A DNA stretch of 64,000 bases from Actinomycetes bacterium (GTDB taxonomy: Bacteria > Actinomycetota > Actinomycetes > Actinomycetales > Dermatophilaceae): positions 62,001 to 126,000 of the forward strand of contig JAEZWF010000004.1 in NCBI GenBank assembly GCA_023420415.1. Direction: 5' to 3'. A program made the translations under genes and the position numbers. Each line of letters opens with the position of its first letter. Position 1 is the first letter of the stretch. This document shows positions 8,777 through 17,371 of this stretch, piece after piece. The notes beneath the pieces are model-generated. The model did no database searches and was not told the origin of the DNA. It saw only the letters and a list, made by a program, of their open reading frames with translations.

Positions 8777-9271
8777 ATGGGCGACGAACGCGAGATCCTC
8801 ACGTGGGACCTGTTCGGCACCGCGGTCCGCGAGCTGGCCACGGCGGTGGCAGCCGACTACCGCCCCGACATGGTGCTGTCGATCGCGCGCGGTGGGCTGC
8901 TCATCGGCGGCGGGCTCGGGTATGCCCTGGGCATCAAGAACACCTACACGATGAACGTCGAGTTCTACACCGGCGTCGACCAGCGCCTCGAGGTGCCGCG
9001 GATCCTGCCGCCCGCACCGGACTTCGTCGACCTGCACGATGCGCGCATCCTCATCGCCGACGACGTCGCCGACACCGGTCACACGCTGCGCTCGGTGCAG
9101 GAGTTCTGCGAGGGCAAGGTCGGGGAGGTGCGGACGGCCGTGATCTACGAGAAGTCGCACTCGGTGGTCAAGCCCGACTACGTGTGGCGCCGCACCGACC
9201 GGTGGATCAACTTCCCGTGGAGCGACAAGCCGCCGGTCACCGAGGACGCCGGTGCCGTCCTGGACGCCTGA
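8777..9271 (+). CDS. phosphoribosyltransferase family protein
   Basis: This 164-residue type I phosphoribosyltransferase carries the PRPP-binding loop ILIADDVADTGHTL and an upstream SIARGGLLIGG block, similar to xanthine-guanine phosphoribosyltransferase. It would transfer phosphoribose from PRPP to a nucleobase; the base is not deducible. The start has a clear GAGGAG site seven bases upstream. It follows the M13 peptidase after 10 bases. The stop codon lies in the first copy of a 16-bp tandem repeat. Confidence 0.85.
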   Translation: MGDEREILTWDLFGTAVRELATAVAADYRPDMVLSIARGGLLIGGGLGYALGIKNTYTMNVEFYTGVDQRLEVPRILPPAPDFVDLHDARILIADDVADTGHTLRSVQEFCEGKVGEVRTAVIYEKSHSVVKPDYVWRRTDRWINFPWSDKPPVTEDAGAVLDA

Positions 9272-9296
9272 GCACCGAGGCGCCTGAGCACCGAGG
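9265..9296 (+). repeat. 16-bp tandem duplication at a stop codon
   Basis: CGCCTGAGCACCGAGG occurs twice head to tail (9265-9280 and 9281-9296). The first copy supplies the last codon and TGA of the phosphoribosyltransferase gene; the second is just downstream. Confidence 0.9.
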
Positions 9297-9310
9297 CGGA
9301 CGCGCGCGAC

Positions 9311-9496
9311 TCAGAAGCCGGCGTTGCGGAGCATGAACTCCGTCTCGGTGTCGCGGCCGCCCCGCGGGTCCTCGGGCGGCTCCACCTGCTGGGTCGTCAC
9401 CAGGTCCGCCGGGTCGACGCGGTCCGGCAGGTGGGTGAAGTCGGGCAGCGGCCGGCGCACCGTGCGGGGCGCCGTCACCTTGGTCCGCTTCCTCAT
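9311..9496 (-). CDS. small conserved actinobacterial protein, function unknown
   Basis: A 61-residue basic-then-acidic protein (MRKRTKVTAPRTVRRPLPDF at the start, ETEFMLRNAGF at the end) with no membrane segment or known domain. Its Pro-rich, charged sequence and third-position GC pattern look coding, and similar short proteins occur in related actinobacteria. ATG at 9496 is chosen because the frame upstream reads through GTATGCCG-containing intergenic sequence. It converges on the phosphoribosyltransferase gene and lies downstream of tsf beyond a terminator hairpin. Function is not inferable. Confidence 0.6.
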   Translation of the reverse strand: MRKRTKVTAPRTVRRPLPDFTHLPDRVDPADLVTTQQVEPPEDPRGGRDTETEFMLRNAGF

Positions 9497-9587
9497 GACC
9501 CGAGTATGCCGCACGCCGCACCCCAGCGGGAGCGAGTCGCCGGCGTCAGCCGGCCACGCGGCATACCCCGGCCCTGCCACAGCGCAG

Positions 9588-9621
9588 CGAGGCCCCTCAC
9601 CGCGCACGGCGAGGGGCCTCG
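9588..9621 (-). terminator. hairpin terminator after tsf
   Basis: An 11-bp perfect stem (CGAGGCCCCTC with GAGGGGCCTCG, 12-base loop) begins about 20 bases past the tsf stop. There is no strong T-tract, as is usual in this GC range. Confidence 0.7.
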
Positions 9622-9640
9622 GCTGAGGTGGTGACGTCTG

Positions 9641-10468
9641 TCAGGCGCCCACGCGGAAACGCTCGAAAGCGGCCACGGTGGTGCCGGTCTCCTCGGTGAC
9701 CTTCGCGACGGTCTTCTTGGCGTCCTTGGCGAACGGCTGCTCGAGCAGGACGTTCTCCTTGAAGAACCCGTTGACCCGGCCCTCGACGATCTTCGGGAGG
9801 GCGGCCTCGGGCTTGCCCTCCTCCTTCGCGGTGGCCTCGGCGACCCGACGCTCGTTCTCGACGGTCTCGGCGTCGACCTCGTCACGGGTCAGCACGGTCG
9901 GGCTGAACGCCGCGATGTGCATCGCCACGTCGCGCAGGGTGGACTCGTCGCCCTCGCCGCCGACCAGGACACCGATCTGCGCGGGCAGGTCGGGGCTGGT
10001 CTTGTGCAGGTAGGACACGACGACGGGGGCCTCGACGCGACCGACGCGCTTGACCTCGATCTTCTCGCCGATGGTGGCGTTGGCGTCGTCGAGCAGCTCC
10101 TTGACGGTCTTGCCGTCACCGGAGTCGGCGGCCAGCAGCGCGTCGGCGTCGGCCGCACCGGCAGCAACCGCGGCGGCGAGCACCTGGTCGGCCAGCGCGA
10201 TGAACTTCTCGCCCTTGGCGACGAAGTCGGTCTCGCACAGGACCTCCACGAGGGTGCCCACGCCGCCCTCGGCCTTGGCGGTGACCAGACCGTTGGAGGT
10301 GGTGCGGCCCTCGCGCTTGGTGACGCCCTTGAGGCCCTTGACGCGCAGGATCTCGGTGGCCTTGGCCTTGTCGCCGTCGGCCTCGTCGAGGGCCTTCTTG
10401 ACGTCGAGCATGCCGGCGCCGGTCGACTCGCGCAGCGCCTTGATGTCAGCGGCGGTGTAGTTCGCCAT
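9641..10468 (-). CDS. tsf: translation elongation factor Ts
   Basis: EF-Ts exchanges GDP for GTP on EF-Tu. The 275-residue protein has the UBA-like N-terminus (ADIKALRESTGAGMLDVKKAL), the LCETDFVAKGEKF core motif and the two dimerisation subdomains, with the normal actinobacterial length. It is the second gene of the rpsB-tsf operon, 115 bases after rpsB, and is followed by a strong hairpin. Confidence 0.98.
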   Translation of the reverse strand: MANYTAADIKALRESTGAGMLDVKKALDEADGDKAKATEILRVKGLKGVTKREGRTTSNGLVTAKAEGGVGTLVEVLCETDFVAKGEKFIALADQVLAAAVAAGAADADALLAADSGDGKTVKELLDDANATIGEKIEVKRVGRVEAPVVVSYLHKTSPDLPAQIGVLVGGEGDESTLRDVAMHIAAFSPTVLTRDEVDAETVENERRVAEATAKEEGKPEAALPKIVEGRVNGFFKENVLLEQPFAKDAKKTVAKVTEETGTTVAAFERFRVGA

Positions 10469-10583
10469 GAGTGATTCTCAACTCGTTTCTGTCGATGAGT
10501 GTGAGGGGTGGGACGGGCTCGTCGCCGCGTCCCGGGCGCCGGGGCTGTTCAGCGCGAACAGACCCCGGCACCAATGGAGTTCG

Positions 10584-11537
10584 TCAGGCGCCGGCGATCT
10601 TGTCGGCCTGCTCCTCGGTGACCTCGGTCTCGGCCTTGGCCTCGTCGGCCGGCATGCCCTCGGTGTCGACGGCAGCGGTCTCGTCCGCGGCCTTCTTCAC
10701 CGACGAGGGGCCGGTCTCGGTGTCGGTGTCGGCTGCGGCCTGCTCGCCCGCGGCCTCCTGGCCGGCCAGCAGCTCGCGCTCCCACTCGGCCAGCGGCTCG
10801 TCGCCCGCAACGGCCTCGCCGTCACCGGCGGCGGCCTTGCCGCCCTGGCTGCGCTGGATGAGGCCCTCGGCGACGGCGTCGGCGATGACGCGGGTCAGCA
10901 GCGTGACCGAGCGAATCGCGTCGTCGTTGCCGGGGATCTTGTAGTCGACCTCGTCGGGGTCGCAGTTGGTGTCGAGGATCGCGATGACCGGCAGGCCGAG
11001 CTTGCGGGCCTCGTCAACGGCGAGGTGCTCCTTCTTGGTGTCGACGATCCACACGGCCGAGGGGACCTTGGCCATGTCGCGGATGCCGCCGAGGGTCTTC
11101 TCGAGCTTGTCCTTCTCCCGCTTGAGGATGAGGAGCTCCTTCTTCGTGCGGCCCGAACCGGCCACGTCGTCGAAGTTGATCTCCTCGAGCTCCTTGAGCC
11201 GGGTGAGGCGCTTGGAGATGGTGTTGAAGTTGGTGAGCATGCCACCGAGCCAGCGGTGGTTGACGTACGGCATGCCGACGCGGGTCGCCTGCTCGGCGAT
11301 GGGCTCCTGCGCCTGCTTCTTGGTGCCGACGAACAGGATCGAGCCGCCGTGGGCGACGGTCTCCTTGACGAAGTCGTAGGCGTTGTTGATGTACGTCAGC
11401 GACTGCTGCAGGTCGATGATGTAGATGCCGTTGCGCTCGGTCATGATGAAGCGCTTCATCTTCGGGTTCCAGCGACGGGTCTGGTGCCCGAAGTGGACGC
11501 CGCTCTCCAGGAGCTGGCGCATGGTGACGACGGCCAT
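10584..11537 (-). CDS. rpsB: 30S ribosomal protein S2
   Basis: S2 is a late-assembling small-subunit protein needed for S1 binding. The 317-residue product contains the usual core (MRQLLESGVHFGHQTRRWNP at the start, AIRSVTLLTRVIADAV near 225) and then an acidic Ala/Glu-rich tail of about 75 residues that is typical of actinobacterial S2. The ATG is preceded by AAGGAGG. It heads the rpsB-tsf operon and is divergent from the MFS gene across 267 bases. Confidence 0.98.
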   Translation of the reverse strand: MAVVTMRQLLESGVHFGHQTRRWNPKMKRFIMTERNGIYIIDLQQSLTYINNAYDFVKETVAHGGSILFVGTKKQAQEPIAEQATRVGMPYVNHRWLGGMLTNFNTISKRLTRLKELEEINFDDVAGSGRTKKELLILKREKDKLEKTLGGIRDMAKVPSAVWIVDTKKEHLAVDEARKLGLPVIAILDTNCDPDEVDYKIPGNDDAIRSVTLLTRVIADAVAEGLIQRSQGGKAAAGDGEAVAGDEPLAEWERELLAGQEAAGEQAAADTDTETGPSSVKKAADETAAVDTEGMPADEAKAETEVTEEQADKIAGA

Positions 11538-11789
11538 GCCGTGGTCCTCCTTGTGTCGTTGTCAGTTACGTCGGTGTGCCGCGTGGCTGCGGCCACCTGC
11601 CTGGCGTCTGCAACGCACCCCGCCGGCATACTGGCCGGACTGCCGTGGTGCGCCCCCGCTTCGTCGGCGAGCCGAGTCAGCGGGTGGAAGACGCGCGAAT
11701 TCGACCGGCACGAGACCGGTCGTCCGACCATGGTACGCCGTGCGGGGCTGAGCACGGTAATCCGGTCGCCCGTCACGCTCACCGGGCAC

Positions 11790-11795
11790 TAGGGT
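11790..11795 (+). promoter_or_regulatory. -10 box of MFS gene promoter
   Basis: TAGGGT fits TANNNT and ends nine bases before the GTG start, leaving at most a very short leader; no Shine-Dalgarno is present. Confidence 0.4.
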
Positions 11796-11804
11796 CGCGT
11801 CCTT

Positions 11805-13049
11805 GTGACCTCCATCCCCGCCCGCATCGTCGAGTGGGCGGTCCCCGCCCGGATGGGGACGGCGTTCCGGTGGAACCTCGCGTCCTCGTGGGTGGGCCAG
11901 CTCGGTGACGGCATCGCCGTGGCCGCGGGACCGTTGCTCGTCGCCTCCCTGACCCGCAACCCGACGCTGATCGCGGCCGCGGCCATGGTCCAGCACGTGC
12001 CCACGCTGCTGCTGGGGTTGTATGCCGGCGCCATCGCCGACCGCGTCGACCGGCGCCGCCTCGTGCTCGCCGCCAACCTGGTGCGGGTCGCCGTGCTGGC
12101 CGTCCTCGTCGTGACCATCGCGACGGGCCACATCTCGATCGGGTTGCTCCTGGGGGTGCTCTTCGCCGTCGGGGTGGCCGAGCTGTTCGCCGACACCGGG
12201 TGGCGGGCGGTGCTGCCGATGATCGTGCCCAAGGCCGACCTCGGCATCGGGAACGCGCGGCAGATGTCCGGCTTCCTCGTGGCCAACCAGATGGTGGGTC
12301 CGGCGGTCGGGGCGTCGCTGTTCGCCCTCGGCCAGGCCGTGCCGTTCGGGGTGCAGGGAGCCGCGCTCCTGCTGGCGGCCGTCCTGTTCACCAAGGTCCG
12401 GCTGCCCGCGTCGGCCGCTGGTGGCGAGAAGCCCGCGCAGCACGTCGGGCGTGACATCGCCGACGGGCTGCGCTGGATCTGGCACCACGCATCCATCCGC
12501 ACGCTGACCCTGGTCATCTTCATCTTCAACATCACGTGGGGAGCGCCGTTCGGCGTCCTCGTCTACTGGGCGCAGGAGCGACTCGGGCTGGGGTCCGTCG
12601 GCTTCGGGCTGCTCACGACCGCCTCGGCCGTCGGCGGGATCGTCTCGGTGCTGCTCTACGACCGGCTCGAACGGGTGGTCCCGCTCGCGCGTCTCATGCG
12701 GATCTGCCTGTCGCTGGAGGTGGTGACCCACCTGGCGCTCGCGCTCACCACGATCCCGTGGGTCGCCATGGCGATCATGGTCGTCTTCGGTGGCTACGCC
12801 TTCGTCTGGGGCTCGCTGTCGTCGGCGGTGCGGCAACGCGCGACACCGGACGAGTACCAGGGGCGGGTGGGCTCGGTCTACTGGCTCGGCCTGATCGTGG
12901 GGCTGCTCGTCGGGCAGTTCCTCGGGGGCCAGATCGCGTCACACTTCGGGGCCGCCGCCCCGTTCTGGTTCGCCTTCGCCGGCTCGGGCGTCACGCTGGT
13001 GCTGGTCTGGCGTCAGCTGGCCCACATCGCCCACGCCGACGCCGACTGA
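11805..13049 (+). CDS. MFS transporter, drug-efflux-like
   Basis: A 414-residue membrane protein with about 12 hydrophobic segments. The loop 2-3 motif appears as YAGAIADRVDRRRLV, typical of the MFS_3/enterobactin-exporter-like branch, and TGWRAVLPMIVPKADLGIGNARQM resembles the central region of that group. Such proteins export drugs, siderophores or metabolites by proton antiport; the substrate cannot be assigned. It starts at GTG, probably on a near-leaderless transcript, and is divergent from rpsB. It converges on the PCD-VOC gene. Confidence 0.88.
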   Translation: MTSIPARIVEWAVPARMGTAFRWNLASSWVGQLGDGIAVAAGPLLVASLTRNPTLIAAAAMVQHVPTLLLGLYAGAIADRVDRRRLVLAANLVRVAVLAVLVVTIATGHISIGLLLGVLFAVGVAELFADTGWRAVLPMIVPKADLGIGNARQMSGFLVANQMVGPAVGASLFALGQAVPFGVQGAALLLAAVLFTKVRLPASAAGGEKPAQHVGRDIADGLRWIWHHASIRTLTLVIFIFNITWGAPFGVLVYWAQERLGLGSVGFGLLTTASAVGGIVSVLLYDRLERVVPLARLMRICLSLEVVTHLALALTTIPWVAMAIMVVFGGYAFVWGSLSSAVRQRATPDEYQGRVGSVYWLGLIVGLLVGQFLGGQIASHFGAAAPFWFAFAGSGVTLVLVWRQLAHIAHADAD

Positions 13050-13102
13050 CCGCGGTTCGAGGTAATCCACGACCGGTCACCGATCAGCTCGAACCGCTGG
13101 CG

Positions 13103-13780
13103 TCAGCGGCTGGCGGGGGTGCAGATGCAGGCCCGGTTGCCATCGGGGTCCTCGAGCACCCAGTAGGCCGGGGCGGCCTTGTCGCTCACCAGCCGGCCGC
13201 CGGCAGCCAGGGCAGCCTGGACGCGCCGCTCCCCCTCGTCCTCGGCGACCCAGACGTCGAAGTGCCAGCGCTGCTCGAAGTCCTGCGCCGGCAGGGCCGG
13301 GCCCTCGTCCTCCGGCCGCTGCGGCGGCGTCTGCCACCAGACCGTCGGCACCTGCCCGCTGGCGTCGTACGGCTCGCCGTTCACGACCTCGCCACCCAGC
13401 AGCGCGGCGTAGTAGGCGGCATTGCGGCTGGTGTCGTCCACGTCGAGGCCGAGCTCGAGCTGGGTGACGCCGCCCGGGTCGGCCGCGATCGCCAACGCCT
13501 CGGCCTGCTCACTGATCGCCCGGGCGAGGTCGACATCCTGCTGGGTCACGCCTCCCGCCGCAGCCTCCCCCACGCCGACCACCAGGCTCGCCTCAGTCAG
13601 GGTGAGGTCGGCGTGCTGCCCAGCGGCGGCCGCCACCTCCCCGATCCTGGTGACGAGGTCCATGCCGGTGCCGAAGTCGCCGGTGCCGAACCTCGTCCTG
13701 AGCCGTCCCAGCAGCGGCCGCCAGTCCGTGAGCCCGGCCTCGGCCACCTGCTCCCTGGTCAGTCGTTCCGGCTGCGTCAT
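13103..13780 (-). CDS. PCD-like plus VOC (glyoxalase) fusion protein
   Basis: This 225-residue protein joins two small domains. Residues 1-97 follow the pterin-4a-carbinolamine dehydratase pattern: LTREQVAEAGLTDW, RTRFGTGDFGTGMDLVTRIGEVAA, and GGVTQQDVDLARAISEQAE. Its usual HHP and TH catalytic histidines are largely replaced (QHAD and GE), so dehydratase activity is doubtful. Residues 103-225 form a VOC domain ending in WVLEDPDGNRACIC, of the Glyoxalase_6 type. The overall role is unknown; the degenerate PCD part may bind a partner or ligand. The gene stands alone between an MFS gene and the M6 protease. Confidence 0.8.
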   Translation of the reverse strand: MTQPERLTREQVAEAGLTDWRPLLGRLRTRFGTGDFGTGMDLVTRIGEVAAAAGQHADLTLTEASLVVGVGEAAAGGVTQQDVDLARAISEQAEALAIAADPGGVTQLELGLDVDDTSRNAAYYAALLGGEVVNGEPYDASGQVPTVWWQTPPQRPEDEGPALPAQDFEQRWHFDVWVAEDEGERRVQAALAAGGRLVSDKAAPAYWVLEDPDGNRACICTPASR

Positions 13781-13888
13781 CGTGGTGCCTCCATGCGTCG
13801 GTGTGCCGTGTCACCGCCACGCTAGGACGCGTTGCGGACGAACACCTTCCGCATCTGGGGCCAGCTTTCGTGACCCACCAACCACGCC

Positions 13889-13925
13889 GAGGTATGCCGC
13901 GGGGGCCGGACCCGCGGCATACCTC
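13889..13925 (-). terminator. hairpin of two inverted GTATGCCGCG units
   Basis: A perfect 15-bp inverted repeat (GAGGTATGCCGCGGG and its complement) with a seven-base loop lies 10 bases past the stop of the M6 protease gene. Each arm contains the octamer GTATGCCG. The position fits a terminator. Confidence 0.65.
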
Positions 13926-13934
13926 ACCCCCTGC

Positions 13935-16049
13935 TCAGCGGGCGATGGCAGTGCACGTGGCGGTTGCGGTCCTGCTCCGGTCGCTCTCGCTCGTGGCCGT
14001 GAGGACGATCTTTCCCGGCCGGGTCTTGCCGCCGGAGGCGAGCGCGTGGATGGGGACCGTGACCGTCTCGCCGGCCCTGGCCGTGGCGAGCGCGTTGGGG
14101 AGGTTCACCTGCCAGCCGGCGGAGGCTGTCGTGGCGGACAACCGGTAGATGTCGCTGCCGAGGTACTGCGTCACGTCCTCGGGTTGGCCCGACGAATCTC
14201 CAACTCCCGCACCGGTGTTCGTGAGCTTGAACTGGCAGGTGGTGAGGCCGTCAGCCCCCTTCGGCGCCGCGCGGCCCTTGAGCTTGACCCCGCGACGCTG
14301 GTCGCCGGAACCGTCGAGCGAACGGACCGCGATGGTGTAGGTCAGCACGCCGTCGTCCGACCGCTTGAGGTCCAGCACGTAGAAGTGGAGCCGGTTGGCC
14401 TCGTCGACGTACTCGTACTCGCTGCCGGAGTTGGTGCCGGCGTGGAACAGCCCGTCCGAGAGCTGGCGGTAGTCCCCGATGGTGATGGGGACCCTCGTGC
14501 CGTCCGGCAGGACGTAGTCGGTCATGTTGATGTCCTGCGGGTTTGCGTCGATGACCCACTCGAACGGTGAACGGTCCTGGTTCTTGGACTTCGCCAGCAG
14601 CACACCCGAGTCCGGCGTGAACGAGTCGGCGCCCATCCGGTCCACGACCTCCACCGTGTAGTTGTCGTAGCCACCGCCGTCACAGAACGGGTCCGTCGAG
14701 GTGTTGCACGCCGGCGACCGGTCACCGCCGTCCAGGGCGATGTTGACGCCGGACAGTCCGGTGTCACCGGGTTGGACGACGCGGGCGGTCACGGTCGCCA
14801 CCGCCAGACCGGACTGCGCGAGGGCGTCACGGGACAGGCGCAGGACGTTCTGCTCGTCCACCATGCCGAGGTCGATCTTGTTGCGCAGCATGTGTTGCGC
14901 GCCCATCGACCCACCGCCGGTCGCGGGGATGACCCAACGGCTGTGTGGCCCGCCGGGACCATTGAAGGAGCCGCGACTGAGCATCTCCCAGATGCCGGTG
15001 TAGGACCGCCGCGGCGGGTTGCCGTAAGGGTTGTTGTAGTTGTCACCGATGCCGAGGATGTGGCTCAGCTCGTGGGCGTAGACGCCCATGCCACTGCTCT
15101 CGGCCTGGGTCGAGGAGCCACCACCGGCGTTGGGCCAGATCGTCGAGCCGGAGGCCCACGACGTCCAGTCGACGTAACGGGTGTCGGACCAGTTCGGCAG
15201 GGCCGGGTCGGGCGGTCCGAAGTCGTCGGTGACGTCCTCCTTGGTCGGGAACTTCATCATCCCGAACTCCTGCCACGTCGAGGACTCGTCCTGGCCGGCG
15301 GAGAGGAAGAACACGAAGTCGTACTTGGCGCGGATGTCCGCGCCCTCGGCCGCCTGCCACGCCGCGAACCCGTCGGTGCGGATGTTGCGGTTGCAGGTGT
15401 CACCGGCCGGGCAGGCGCCCTGACCCTGGAACTCCATGCCGTACTCGTGGTCCTTGCCGGGCATCTGGTACGGCCCGAAGGCGGTGAGGTCCACGCCGTA
15501 GCGACCGCCCGAGTCCTCCATCCAGTACTCGTGGATCGTGCGCCCCCGGTTGAGGGCGCCCGGCTTGTTGAGGAAGTTCTCGTAGAACGTGGCCACCTCG
15601 GAACGAGGCACGTTGCTGGCCTGGCGGCTCGGGTTGCCGAAGACCGTCGACCCCTGCGGCTGGGTCACCACGAACGGCTGGTTCGGGTAGTCGAGCAGCA
15701 CCAGCGCGCCGTTGAACGTGTCCTTCGAGCCCTTGATGGCCGGGTCGTTCCAGCTCGTGCCCGGCGGCTTGACGTAGTCCTCCCACGTCATGTCGTCGGG
15801 GTTCTCCCAGTCCTGGGGGTCGATCGGACCGGGGAAGCCGGCGGCCTTGACCTCGGCCGCCATTCGGCGCTGGTCGGGCGAACCGGTCGGCCCTCCCTGC
15901 TGCCACGGCTGCGTCTGCGGCCAGTGGTCGGCACGCCACGGCGTCGGAGCCGGGTCGGCGGCAGGGCTGGGTCCGGCCGAGGTGACGACCAGGGCGCCGA
16001 CAGCGGCGAGGGCAAGCGGAACGAGGCGGCGAACAGTGCGGATGCTCAC
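13935..16049 (-). CDS. secreted M6-type (immune inhibitor A-like) metalloprotease
   Basis: A 704-residue secreted protein. The N-terminus has basic residues, a hydrophobic core (about 8-27) and an Ala-rich cleavage region before PAADPAP. The M6 catalytic motif is YAHELSHILGIGDNYNNP, with HELSH as HExxH, and is followed by WEMLSRGSFNGPGGPHSRW. A long C-terminal beta-rich region follows. M6 peptidases degrade host or environmental proteins. GTG at 16049 is preferred over ATG at 16052 because a TACCGT -10 box ends seven bases before it, which suggests a leaderless transcript. It is divergent from the aminotransferase gene and followed by an octamer-based hairpin. Confidence 0.88.
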   Translation of the reverse strand: MSIRTVRRLVPLALAAVGALVVTSAGPSPAADPAPTPWRADHWPQTQPWQQGGPTGSPDQRRMAAEVKAAGFPGPIDPQDWENPDDMTWEDYVKPPGTSWNDPAIKGSKDTFNGALVLLDYPNQPFVVTQPQGSTVFGNPSRQASNVPRSEVATFYENFLNKPGALNRGRTIHEYWMEDSGGRYGVDLTAFGPYQMPGKDHEYGMEFQGQGACPAGDTCNRNIRTDGFAAWQAAEGADIRAKYDFVFFLSAGQDESSTWQEFGMMKFPTKEDVTDDFGPPDPALPNWSDTRYVDWTSWASGSTIWPNAGGGSSTQAESSGMGVYAHELSHILGIGDNYNNPYGNPPRRSYTGIWEMLSRGSFNGPGGPHSRWVIPATGGGSMGAQHMLRNKIDLGMVDEQNVLRLSRDALAQSGLAVATVTARVVQPGDTGLSGVNIALDGGDRSPACNTSTDPFCDGGGYDNYTVEVVDRMGADSFTPDSGVLLAKSKNQDRSPFEWVIDANPQDINMTDYVLPDGTRVPITIGDYRQLSDGLFHAGTNSGSEYEYVDEANRLHFYVLDLKRSDDGVLTYTIAVRSLDGSGDQRRGVKLKGRAAPKGADGLTTCQFKLTNTGAGVGDSSGQPEDVTQYLGSDIYRLSATTASAGWQVNLPNALATARAGETVTVPIHALASGGKTRPGKIVLTATSESDRSRTATATCTAIAR

Positions 16050-16056
16050 CATTCGG

Positions 16057-16062
16057 ACGGTA
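16057..16062 (-). promoter_or_regulatory. -10 box of M6 protease promoter
   Basis: On the minus strand TACCGT ends seven bases before GTG 16049 and four before ATG 16052. There is no ribosome binding site, so a leaderless start at the GTG fits best. Confidence 0.4.
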
Positions 16063-16105
16063 GACCTGCCCCGGGGCGCTCGCCACCGGAAGTCTGCGCA
16101 CGGCA

Positions 16106-16111
16106 TACCCT
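16106..16111 (+). promoter_or_regulatory. -10 box inside CGGCATACCCT, aminotransferase promoter
   Basis: TACCCT, part of an octamer-type CGGCATACCCT sequence, ends six bases before the ATG at 16118. It is the same arrangement as at the fetB-like gene (28683). Confidence 0.45.
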
Positions 16112-16117
16112 CGGTGC

Positions 16118-17275
16118 ATGTCGCGCGCACCCGGCAACCCGGCCCTCGCACCGTTCGGCACCACGATCTTCGCCGAGATGAGCGCGCTGGCCCTCGAGCA
16201 CGACGCGATCAACCTCGGCCAGGGCTTTCCCGACACCGATGGGCCGCGCGAGATGCTCGCGGCCGCGAAGGCGGCGATCGACGGCGGACGCAACCAGTAC
16301 CCGCCCGGACCGGGGGTGCCTGAGCTGCTGGATGCCGTTGCGGCACACCAGAATCGGTTCTACGGCATCGAGCTGGACCCGCGGCGTGAGGTACTCGTCA
16401 CCGTCGGTGCGACCGAGGCGATCGTGGCCACGATCCTCGCGCTGTGCGAGCCCGGTGACGAGGTGGTGACCTTCGAGCCCTACTACGACTCGTATGCCGC
16501 GTCCATCGCCCTCGCGGGCGCCGCGCGGCGCACGTCGGTGCTGCGGTTCCCGGACTTCGCCGTCGACGAGGAGTCCTTGCGGGCGGCCTTCTCGGAGCGC
16601 ACGCGGATGGTGCTGCTCAACACTCCGCACAACCCGACGGGCAAGGTGTTCTCGCGCGCCGAGCTCGAGCTGATCTGTTCTCTCGCAAAGGAGTTCGACG
16701 CCTGGGTGGTGACGGACGAGGTCTACGAGCACCTCGTGTTCGACGGCGTCGAGCACATCCCGGTCGCCACGCTGCCCGACATGCGGGAGCGCACGCTCAC
16801 CATCTCCTCGGCCGGGAAGACCTTCTCGGCCACGGGGTGGAAGGTCGGTTGGGTCAGCGGACCGGCCGAGGCCGTCGCGGCCGTGCGGGCGGTCAAGCAG
16901 TTCCTCACCTTCGTCGGTTCGGGACCCTTCCAGCCGGCGGTGGCAGTCGCCCTCGGTCTGGGAGACGACGTGTACGCAACCCTGTCGAAGTCGTTGCAGG
17001 ACAAGCGGAACCTGCTTGTGGACGGGCTGCGGTCAGCCGGCCTGGAGGTGTCCGTTCCTGCGGGCACGTACTTCGTCGTGGCGGATGCCGCTCCCCTTGG
17101 AGCGACCGACGGTCTGGAGTTCTGTCGCGAGCTGCCGACCCGAGCCGGTGTGGTGGCGGTCCCGGTGTCGGTCTTCCACGACGACAAGGACGCCGCGCGC
17201 ACGCTGGTGCGGTTCGCCTTCTGCAAGCGTGACGAGGTGTTGCAGGAGGCCGTGCGCCGGCTCACGGCCCACTGA
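16118..17275 (+). CDS. class I/II PLP-dependent aminotransferase, DapC-like
   Basis: A 385-residue fold-type I aminotransferase. The PLP lysine is Lys234 in SSAGKTFSATGWK; the cofactor ring-binding TDEVYEHLVFDG and the NTPHNPTGKVF block are intact. The GFPDTDGP N-terminus and overall sequence match the group of actinobacterial N-succinyldiaminopimelate aminotransferases (DapC) and methionine/kynurenine-type aminotransferases. DapC would act in lysine and peptidoglycan precursor synthesis; the neighbourhood gives no support for one substrate over another. It probably uses a leaderless promoter, divergent from the M6 protease gene. Confidence 0.85.
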   Translation: MSRAPGNPALAPFGTTIFAEMSALALEHDAINLGQGFPDTDGPREMLAAAKAAIDGGRNQYPPGPGVPELLDAVAAHQNRFYGIELDPRREVLVTVGATEAIVATILALCEPGDEVVTFEPYYDSYAASIALAGAARRTSVLRFPDFAVDEESLRAAFSERTRMVLLNTPHNPTGKVFSRAELELICSLAKEFDAWVVTDEVYEHLVFDGVEHIPVATLPDMRERTLTISSAGKTFSATGWKVGWVSGPAEAVAAVRAVKQFLTFVGSGPFQPAVAVALGLGDDVYATLSKSLQDKRNLLVDGLRSAGLEVSVPAGTYFVVADAAPLGATDGLEFCRELPTRAGVVAVPVSVFHDDKDAARTLVRFAFCKRDEVLQEAVRRLTAH

Positions 17276-17281
17276 GGACGC

Positions 17282-17319
17282 TCGTCCACAGGGCTGGACG
17301 GCGCCCCGGACTGTCCACA
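17282..17319 (+). promoter_or_regulatory. DnaA-box-like doublet upstream of M23 gene
   Basis: TCGTCCACA and CTGTCCACA lie 20 bases apart in the same orientation, 52 bases upstream of the M23 peptidase start. The actinobacterial DnaA box is TTGTCCACA. The same doublet with the same spacing and distance precedes yraN. Confidence 0.45.
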
Positions 17320-17371
17320 GGCCGGCTCGAGCGATGTCGCGGGCTGTCGGCGCCGTCACCATCGTGGAGGC

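Noticed and set aside
17282..17319. Replication origin
   Set aside because: Only two DnaA-box-like sites, no dnaA/dnaN genes and no AT-rich unwinding region.
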